This document shows, in pieces, positions 5,981 through 10,670 of a DNA stretch of 10,670 nucleotides (its first letter is position 1; each line of letters starts with the position of its first letter). The stretch lies in assembly GCA_046756925.1 (NCBI GenBank), contig JBHHXH010000082.1, positions 1 to 10,670 on the forward strand, given 5' to 3'. Position numbers and translations under genes: made by a program. The notes under the pieces are model-generated. The model did not search any database, was not told where the DNA came from, and was given only the letters and a program-made list of their open reading frames with translations. The DNA comes from JAJDBU01 sp046756925 (GTDB lineage Bacteria; Nitrospirota; Nitrospiria; SBBL01; JAADHI01).

Positions 5981-7207
5981 ATGGCCAAGGCTGAAAGATT
6001 TTCTCCGATGAGCCGAGACCGCAGCCCATTCTACCCTCCCCTAAACTGGAAAAGAGGCTTGAAGATCGTCTTGATGGCCTCCTTTTTTATCGGCGTATGG
6101 CAGGGTTTGTTTCCATCGTTGAGCCACGCCAAGGATCAAGACCCCGACGCGGTTTCCTCGCTCCAGGCATTGAAAATCGCAGCGGCCAAACGCGATTTGC
6201 GTCGGTCGGAAATTCGCCCGGAGGGCGCGCTTGCATCCCTCATCCCTTCGATCGAAGAAGATTATAAAGCAAACCGTTTCGATGCCGTGATCGAAGCGGT
6301 GCGCGCCATCCCGGACGAAGAGAAGCCGGTGGAGCTTCATCTTATGCATGGAAACGCCCTCTTCTTGTTGGGCCGAAGCGAAGCCGCGGTGGGCGCTTAT
6401 CAACAGGCTTTTCGCATGGCGGCCTTGCCCCGTGAGAAAGCGGCGGCGCTTGCCAATTTCGGTTTTATTTTGTTGAACAAGGGCCGGTGGCAAGACGCAG
6501 CGAGCTGGCTTGAGCGGGCGCTTCAAATCGACCGAAGCATCAACGATTGGGCTTCGCAAGGTCGTGCGCTTTCAGGTCTCGGTATCGCTTATCTGCAATC
6601 CGGGGATACGGAAAAAGGGGTGGAAGCCCATATCGAGGCACTCGAAATCGCCGAAACCGTCCCGATCGATTGGCTTCAAGCCCGGCAATTAAAAATACTC
6701 GGCAATCTCTATTATTTGGATGGCATCCTTCACCTTGCCCAGGATCATTATCAAAAAGCGATTCGGATCTACCGGCGCCTTGGAGATCCGCTCGGCGAGG
6801 CGGCTGTGCTGAACGGGCTTGGGTTTGTTTATAAGGACCGTAAAGACTTTGACCAGGCGATCGATCATCAAAAACGGGCGCTGTCCATTTATCGGCGGGT
6901 GAACGATGCCGAAAAGGTGACGAAGGGATTGGTGAATCTAAGCCTAACGTATCGCGATCAAGGGGCTTTCAATGCCGCCCTCGATTTGGGGGAACAAGTG
7001 CTCTCGATTCAAACGAAAAACGGCAATCGATACGGAATGGCCGAAATAGAGGGCACGATCGGAACGATATACGAACAAAAAGGAGATCTCGGCGAAGCGC
7101 TTCGCCGGCTGGAACGGGCGCGCAGCCATTTTCAAGCGGCCGGCGCCACACAACAGATCCACATCGTCGAACTCAGGATTCAAGCTTTAGAAGATCGGCT
7201 TCAATAA
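5981..7207 (+). CDS. Secreted or membrane-anchored TPR-repeat protein
   Basis: This is a 408-residue protein with a signal sequence: basic residues KR near 24-25, a hydrophobic core at about 28-47, and a likely cleavage after S-H-A at 48-50. It is probably periplasmic, or tethered if uncleaved. From about residue 85 to 387 it is built of TPR helical hairpins. The last five have an almost exact 40-residue period (starting near 196, 236, 276, 316 and 355), with canonical cores such as LGIAYLQSGD, LGFVYKDRKDFDQAIDHQKRA and IYEQKGDLGEAL. This is the TPR_12 or kinesin-light-chain-like style. Such proteins act as protein-binding scaffolds; the partner is unknown. No catalytic domain is fused. The start is uncertain: ATG at 5981 follows a pyrimidine-rich stretch with no ribosome site, and ATG at 6008 has only a weak GAAAG 11 nt upstream. 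The gene may share a transcript with the 94-residue gene. The downstream region is highly structured. Confidence 0.88.
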   Translation: MAKAERFSPMSRDRSPFYPPLNWKRGLKIVLMASFFIGVWQGLFPSLSHAKDQDPDAVSSLQALKIAAAKRDLRRSEIRPEGALASLIPSIEEDYKANRFDAVIEAVRAIPDEEKPVELHLMHGNALFLLGRSEAAVGAYQQAFRMAALPREKAAALANFGFILLNKGRWQDAASWLERALQIDRSINDWASQGRALSGLGIAYLQSGDTEKGVEAHIEALEIAETVPIDWLQARQLKILGNLYYLDGILHLAQDHYQKAIRIYRRLGDPLGEAAVLNGLGFVYKDRKDFDQAIDHQKRALSIYRRVNDAEKVTKGLVNLSLTYRDQGAFNAALDLGEQVLSIQTKNGNRYGMAEIEGTIGTIYEQKGDLGEALRRLERARSHFQAAGATQQIHIVELRIQALEDRLQ

Positions 7208-7228
7208 TCCCCTATAATGATATCGTCT

Positions 7229-7273
7229 CGGCGGTCTGCCCAAATTCCGCGATTACGGAATTTGAAACCGCCG
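7229..7273. repeat. Nested inverted repeat, two stacked stems
   Basis: The outer arms cggcggt (7229-7235) and accgccg (7267-7273) enclose a perfect inner 8-bp stem aaattccg (7242-7249) / cggaattt (7256-7263). It begins 21 nt after the TPR gene stop. No T-run follows on the plus strand, so this is not a standard intrinsic terminator. A lone TATAAT lies at 7213-7218 just upstream, without a good -35. Confidence 0.7.
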
Positions 7274-7298
7274 ATTCACCTGAACATACTGCGTTATC

Positions 7299-7351
7299 GG
7301 CCAAAGGTCTCCTCACCGTACGGGTGAGTACGCCTCGATCGCCCTTTGGCC
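7299..7351. repeat. Long imperfect palindrome with central hairpin
   Basis: The outer arms ggccaaagg (7299-7307) and cctttggcc (7343-7351) are perfect over 9 bp. The centre has ctcacc (7312-7317) / ggtgag (7323-7328) around gtacg, and extending outwards the 13-nt segments 7305-7317 and 7323-7335 agree at 10 positions. The whole stretch folds back on itself. The centre resembles dispersed palindromic repeats I have seen in other bacterial genomes; copy number cannot be judged here. Confidence 0.7.
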
Positions 7352-7385
7352 TTAAGCCTTGTCTTTCAGACGACTTGACGGTTTG

Positions 7386-7412
7386 CCCCAAAATCAATCG
7401 CTGATTTTGGGG
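7386..7412. repeat. 11-bp perfect hairpin
   Basis: ccccaaaatca (7386-7396) pairs exactly with tgattttgggg (7402-7412) around a 5-nt loop. No U-run follows on either strand. It ends 12 bp before the -35 box of the promoter for the 38-residue peptide, so it may insulate that promoter, or mark the edge of a repeat element spanning 7229-7412. Confidence 0.75.
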
Positions 7413-7424
7413 TCTGGATGGATA

Positions 7425-7453
7425 TTGACATCGAATTGGAGATGCTATAAATT
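7425..7453 (+). promoter_or_regulatory. Promoter for the 38-residue membrane peptide
   Basis: A perfect TTGACA (7425-7430) is followed by TATAAA (7446-7451) after 15 bp, or by TAAATT (7448-7453) after 17 bp. The start would be near 7458, giving a leader of about 33 nt to ATG 7491. The -35 is consensus; the spacing of the better -10 is short. Confidence 0.5.
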
Positions 7454-7490
7454 CAAGGATACTAATTTATTTTTCGGACGTGAAAACCAC

Positions 7491-7607
7491 ATGAAAGATT
7501 TTTTGAAAACAGTGTGTTTTGTCTTTGTATTGCTCATCCTTTCTTTTATCATCTATCAGTTGGTGATCGTGGTATCGCCGACAACCGATATTTTTGCCAA
7601 CCCCTAA
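7491..7607 (+). CDS. Small single-span membrane peptide (38 aa)
   Basis: This 38-residue frame has a short N-terminus with two Lys (MKDFLK), a continuous hydrophobic segment from about residue 7 to 28 rich in V, L, I and F, and a short polar tail (SPTTDIFANP). That is the layout of a small inner-membrane protein with one helix, positive side in. There is no lipobox and no clear signal-peptidase site. It has its own promoter candidate about 40 bp upstream. The ribosome site is weak (GGA about 14 nt and GTGAAA about 8 nt upstream). The frame stays open upstream to 7359 but that part overlaps the hairpin region and has no membrane-like sequence, so ATG 7491 is preferred. I do not recognise it. 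It may be a small regulatory membrane protein, a type I toxin-like peptide or a chance frame. Confidence 0.45.
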   Translation: MKDFLKTVCFVFVLLILSFIIYQLVIVVSPTTDIFANP

Positions 7608-7953
7608 GGCAGTACGTATCCAATCGTCACGCCCATCTCCGAAATCTCTCGTTAAGGGCTTCAGAAACCGCCTCCTGCCGGAGGAAAGTCTTCCTTGAGT
7701 AACAAAGCGTTTTGGTTTTGTGGGCTGGAGACGATCTATTTTAAGATGAGATGAACCCTGGGTATAACCGATTGCCATTTTTCCCGTCCGCCCACGCGAT
7801 CATAGAGACGCTTCGATATCTGCTTAAAAGACTGGGATGTCCATCATCGCCAATGGGCATCGCTCCTTGTATTATCCACGAAAGTGCTCCATGCATTTTA
7901 TAAAGACGCCTTTGCTGGACTGGCGTGTAGATTTGTATCGACTTCATTGGAAA
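7608..7953. other. Non-coding stretch without a supported gene
   Basis: No frame here has both a ribosome site and recognisable protein character. A 68-codon minus-strand frame (7741-7947) lacks a ribosome site and resembles nothing I know. One small hairpin, cctcc-tgcc-ggagg (7671-7684), lies 64 nt after the peptide stop, without a T-run. The rest may be the remains of a decayed gene or a long regulatory spacer for the downstream envelope operon. Confidence 0.5.
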
Positions 7954-7983
7954 TTGACCGTATAAGAAAAGGAAGAATATAAT
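7954..7983 (+). promoter_or_regulatory. Strong sigma-70 promoter of the LPP20-LpoB-COG3014 operon
   Basis: TTGACC (7954-7959) and a perfect TATAAT (7978-7983) are separated by 18 bp. Transcription would start near 7990, about 32 nt before ATG 8022, and the leader carries AGGAGGT at 8011-8017. It is among the best promoter matches in the window. Confidence 0.7.
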
Positions 7984-8021
7984 AGACTAGGTTGTTATCC
8001 AACATATGTGAGGAGGTCCCG

Positions 8022-8594
8022 ATGCCGATGAATAGGGTTTTGTTGAACGGAATCGTCCCAGTATTGATGATCCTTTTTCTGGTCGCCTGTGGAGGGAAGG
8101 GAGTTCGGGTTGGAGACGGCGCGCCCGATTGGGTTCACAGAGGCAGTGGGGCTTTTTTAGAAAATGATCAAAAGGCGTTTTACGGCGTGGGGGCCATCAC
8201 CGGAGTGAACAATGCGCCGCTCGCCAGAAAAGCGGCGGACAACCGCGCGCGCGCCGAAATCTCTCAAATGTTCGAAACCTACTCCGCTTCCTTGATGCGG
8301 GACTACGCAGCATCCACTACGGCGGGCGATTTAAAAAAAACCGGTGAAGAACAAAGTATCGAGTCGACCATTAAAACCTTTTCAGCCACGACACTTTCGG
8401 GCGTGATGATTATCGACCATTGGAACGATCCTTCATCGGACGTTTTTTATTCGCTGGCTCGATTGGATCTGGTCAAGTTTAAGGACCATATTGATGAAGC
8501 AAGGGGGTTGAACGCGGACGTCAAGGCATTCGTGAAGGAGAATGCGGAAAAAGCCTTTGAAAATCTTGAAAAGGAAGAGGCGAAGCGTCGATGA
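8022..8594 (+). CDS. LPP20-type outer-membrane lipoprotein
   Basis: This is a 190-residue lipoprotein. The hydrophobic segment at about 11-21 ends in lipobox L-V-A-C with Cys23 and Gly at +2. The mature start has APDWVHRGSG (34-43) and FYGVGAITG (53-61), then an Ala-rich helix PLARKAADNRARAEISQMF (66-84). This is the LPP20/FlgP-like order: 'PDW...', then 'G-x-G', then repeated A-x-x-x-A helix. A strand GVMIIDHW (127-134) and FYSLARLDL (142-150) complete the fold, and the tail (165-190) is a charged helix. ATG 8022 is chosen because GGAGG lies 5 nt upstream; ATG 8028 would also work and barely changes the protein. It is the first gene of the envelope operon, 68 nt before lpoB. Its role is inferred from the neighbours: a partner or scaffold in outer-membrane-anchored control of cell-wall synthesis. 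Confidence 0.85.
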   Translation: MPMNRVLLNGIVPVLMILFLVACGGKGVRVGDGAPDWVHRGSGAFLENDQKAFYGVGAITGVNNAPLARKAADNRARAEISQMFETYSASLMRDYAASTTAGDLKKTGEEQSIESTIKTFSATTLSGVMIIDHWNDPSSDVFYSLARLDLVKFKDHIDEARGLNADVKAFVKENAEKAFENLEKEEAKRR

Positions 8595-8662
8595 GGTTTC
8601 TTCCTCAAGATACAGCGTCTCTTTTCCATGAATCGACATGACCTATTAGACGAGAGGATATG

Positions 8663-9265
8663 ATGAAAAAATGGGCAATAGTGTTGTTCAGTGCTTGGTT
8701 CGCAGTGGGTGCATTCGGTTGCGCCACCCGGGTTTCCCGGGTTGAAGTGGGTGAGGTCACCGACCTCTCGGGACGGTGGAACGATACCGATTCCCGTCTT
8801 GTTTCCGAGGAGATGGTCAAGGACGCCCTCAGCCGACCGTGGATCGAGCGGTTTCAAAAAGCGCATGGAAAGGAACCGACCGTCATTGTGGGAAGGGTCT
8901 TGAACCGGAGCCATGAGCATATCAATGTGCAAACCTTTACAAAGGATTTGGAACGGGAATTGACCAACTCCGGAAGGGTGTTCTTTGTGGCGGCCAAGGG
9001 GGAGCGTGAAGAGATCCGAACGGAGAGAATCGATCAGGCGAAACACTCCTCAGAGGAAACCGCCAAGGGTCCCGGAAAGGAAATCGGCGCCGATTATATG
9101 CTGATCGGATCTATTAATACGATTCTAGACGAGGCCGAGGGGGTCAAGGCGAAGTTTTATCAGGTGGATCTCGAGATGGTCAGCATGGCAGACAACCAAA
9201 AGGTTTGGTTGGGGCAAAAAAAGATAAAAAAGATTGTCTCTAAGGATAAGTTTAAATTGTTTTAA
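8663..9265 (+). CDS. lpoB: Penicillin-binding protein activator LpoB-type lipoprotein
   Basis: This is a 200-residue lipoprotein of the LpoB family. In E. coli, LpoB is an outer-membrane lipoprotein that activates the peptidoglycan synthase PBP1b. The signal peptide ends A-F-G-C with Cys20; Phe at -2 is slightly atypical. Family features are DLSGRWNDTDSRLVSEEMV near 34-52, a strand PTVIVGRVLNRS near 72-83, INVQTFTKDLERELTNSGR at 87-105, GADYMLIGSI at 142-151 and YQVDLEMVSMADNQKVWLGQ at 166-185. The long Pro/Gln-rich linker of the E. coli protein is missing: only about 14 residues separate Cys20 from the folded domain. The start is ATG 8663, 5 nt after GAGAGG; the ATG at 8660 is only 2 nt away. 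It lies between an LPP20-type and a COG3014-type gene, 15 nt before the latter. The family call is confident; the PBP partner is not known. Confidence 0.92.
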   Translation: MKKWAIVLFSAWFAVGAFGCATRVSRVEVGEVTDLSGRWNDTDSRLVSEEMVKDALSRPWIERFQKAHGKEPTVIVGRVLNRSHEHINVQTFTKDLERELTNSGRVFFVAAKGEREEIRTERIDQAKHSSEETAKGPGKEIGADYMLIGSINTILDEAEGVKAKFYQVDLEMVSMADNQKVWLGQKKIKKIVSKDKFKLF

Positions 9266-9280
9266 GGAGACGAAAGGAAC

Positions 9281-10618
9281 ATGCGGTCTATATCGCTGGG
9301 TCTCTTGTTTTTTTTTCTGATCTCTGCTTGCGCCCCCTCACTTAGGCATCATCGTCGGGTCGAAAAAAAACTCCTCTCGCATCAGTACGACCAGGCGGAT
9401 CGGCTTGTCGAGAAAAACAAAGAGGGTTATGGGAACCGGAATCGGGTGCTTTATTACCTCGATCGCGGCATGGTTCTTCATCTTGCCGGCCGGTACAAAG
9501 CAAGCAATGCCTTCTTCGAAAAAGCAGATGCCGAAATGGAACGTCTCTATACCCAGTCTTTGTCCACCCATGTCGGTGCGCTGCTGACAAACGACAATCT
9601 GCTTCCTTATGAAGGGGAAGATTTCGAGAAGGTCTTGATTCACGTCTTTTCCGCCTTGAACTATGCAGCGCTGGGAGAGTGGGAGGAGGCCTTGGTCGAA
9701 GCGCGGCAGGTCGATGCCAAGTTAAACCGGCTCAATGACCGCTATGACAAAAAAAACGTTTATAAAGCAGATGCCTTCGCGAGGTACCTTGCGGGCATCC
9801 TCTATGAAGGAAACAGTGAGGTCAACGATGCATTTATCTCATACCGCAAGGCCTATGAAGCGTTTAAAGACTATGAGCGGGATTATCGCACGCCCATTCC
9901 GGAACGCATCGGCGGCGATCTGTTAAGACTTGCATCCGATTTGCACTTCGAAGCGGAATTCGAAACATACCGGAAAATTTTTCCGGACGCGATCAACAAT
10001 GCTGAGAAACGACAAAGGAGAACAAGTGGGGAGATCGTTGTCATCGCTTACGCCGGGCGTTCGCCGCTGAAGGAGGATTTTTTTATCCATGCTCCCGTGT
10101 TCGATGATAATAGAAGGTATCTTCTTAGGATTGCGATGCCGAAATTTGCCCCGCGACCTTCGAGGGTGTCGGGTGTCGATATCATCTTGAGACAGGGGGC
10201 GGCCGTGATAAGAAGGGAGTTGGATCTCTTAGAAGATATCACGGCCATCGCGAAGAAAAACTTGGAAGACCGCGTTGCACGGATCACTGCAAAAGCCATT
10301 GCTCGGGCCTCTTCTAAGTATTTTGCTGTCCGCGCCGCAAGACGGAAGGCTGGGGAGAAAGGGGATGTACAGGCGGACCGTCTTATTGGGCTTTTGGGAA
10401 ACCTCTTTACCCTGGCTACCGAGCGTTCGGATAAAAGGAGCTGGCGAACCCTCCCCGGAAAGATTTACTTGGGTCGTGTCGCGCTTACGGAAGGGGAATG
10501 GGAGGCCGAAGTCCGCTATCATGCCGTATCCGGAGGCGTGGCGGAGGCCCGTCTTTTCCCCGGACTGCTTATACAAAACAAAAAAAAGGCTTTCCTGATC
10601 GTTCAGGCAGCCCATTGA
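9281..10618 (+). CDS. COG3014-type outer-membrane lipoprotein with TPR-like repeats
   Basis: This 445-residue lipoprotein has lipobox I-S-A-C with Cys17 and Ala at +2. TPR-like helical pairs lie at about 54-84, 120-150 and 165-197. The family signature is visible: NLLPYEGEDFEKVLIHVFSALNY at 106-128 and GEWEEALVEARQVDAKLNRL at 132-151. A second half (250-445) is beta-rich, with VVIAYAGRSPLKEDF at 253-267 and the terminal DKRSWRTLPGKIYLGRV at 384-400. Genes of this type often sit beside lpoB and LPP20 genes, as here, which supports a shared role in the envelope. The biochemical function is not established to my knowledge. AAGGAGA and AAAGGAAC precede the ATG, and the gap to lpoB is 15 nt, so the genes are co-transcribed. 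A run of nine T in the signal-peptide codons (9308-9316) and several runs of seven or eight A are slippage-prone. The protein is complete, with no frameshift seen. Confidence 0.9.
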   Translation: MRSISLGLLFFFLISACAPSLRHHRRVEKKLLSHQYDQADRLVEKNKEGYGNRNRVLYYLDRGMVLHLAGRYKASNAFFEKADAEMERLYTQSLSTHVGALLTNDNLLPYEGEDFEKVLIHVFSALNYAALGEWEEALVEARQVDAKLNRLNDRYDKKNVYKADAFARYLAGILYEGNSEVNDAFISYRKAYEAFKDYERDYRTPIPERIGGDLLRLASDLHFEAEFETYRKIFPDAINNAEKRQRRTSGEIVVIAYAGRSPLKEDFFIHAPVFDDNRRYLLRIAMPKFAPRPSRVSGVDIILRQGAAVIRRELDLLEDITAIAKKNLEDRVARITAKAIARASSKYFAVRAARRKAGEKGDVQADRLIGLLGNLFTLATERSDKRSWRTLPGKIYLGRVALTEGEWEAEVRYHAVSGGVAEARLFPGLLIQNKKKAFLIVQAAH

Positions 10619-10630
10619 GATTTGAGTAAA

Positions 10631-10670
10631 ATGCGGAAACGACCTTTTTTAACCTTGTGTTTCCTGTCGG
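10631..10670 (+). CDS. Start of a further exported protein gene (partial, runs off the window)
   Basis: ATG 10631 opens 12 nt after the COG3014-type stop and reads MRKRPFLTLCFLS before the window ends. The basic start followed by hydrophobic residues is a signal-peptide beginning. The spacing suggests a fourth gene of the same operon, possibly another lipoprotein. The ribosome site (GAG about 7 nt upstream) is weak. Only 13 codons are visible, so identity cannot be given. Confidence 0.5.
   Translation, partial: MRKRPFLTLCFLS

Noticed and set aside
7229..7412. Intrinsic terminators for the TPR gene
   Set aside because: The stems are strong, but none is followed by a T-run on either strand.
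7741..7947. 68-codon minus-strand frame as a gene or transposase relic
   Set aside because: No ribosome site and no recognisable motif; no relation to a transposase family could be supported.

Overview
The window looks like chromosomal DNA of a Gram-negative bacterium. Five complete genes encode lipoproteins with clear or acceptable lipoboxes, and none has Asp after the lipidated Cys, which under the enterobacterial Lol rule means outer-membrane sorting. There is also an LpoB-type peptidoglycan-synthase activator and a periplasmic TPR protein. The lineage cannot be fixed from sequence alone. A class I single-chain fumarase with cysZ, moderate GC and abundant intergenic inverted repeats would fit Nitrospirota or a deltaproteobacterium-like group, but that is a guess. 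No tRNA, rRNA, CRISPR array, transposase or integrase was seen.

Left block (15-1802, minus strand, visibly more AT-rich than the next block): two lipoprotein genes in one operon. The upstream gene (714-1802) is an unrecognised 362-residue lipoprotein with an internal repeat. The downstream gene (15-692) resembles the MalM family (maltose-operon periplasmic protein), but no maltose gene is near. A sigma-70-like promoter (1978-2006) would give a leader of about 170 nt holding a 16-bp long-range inverted repeat (1824-1839/1916-1931) and an 11-bp hairpin (1931-1956).

Middle block (2183-5432, minus strand, GC-rich): fumarase class I, then CysZ, then an atypical extended SDR without YxxxK. Gaps are 44 and 8 nt, so this is probably one operon read from a promoter near 5490. 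It shares the 5433-5623 intergenic region with a divergent, well-formed promoter (TTGATT-17-TATAAT) driving a 94-residue protein of unknown function. A signal-peptide TPR protein with a regular 40-residue repeat follows.

Right block (7208 to end, plus strand): a strongly structured non-coding stretch (7229-7412) carries three stacked inverted repeats. It is followed by a promoter and a 38-residue single-span membrane peptide (7491-7607). After about 350 nt with no convincing gene, a near-consensus promoter (TTGACC-18-TATAAT) starts a cell-envelope operon: an LPP20-type lipoprotein, an LpoB-type PBP activator and a COG3014-type lipoprotein. A fourth gene with a signal-peptide-like start runs off the right edge. 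The three are a recognisable set that probably acts together in outer-membrane-anchored control of peptidoglycan synthesis. The LpoB here lacks the long linker of the E. coli protein.

I found no clear new defence or mobile system. The most unexplained parts are the structured spacer with the 38-residue peptide, the hairpin leader of the MalM-like operon, and the two uncharacterised lipoproteins.
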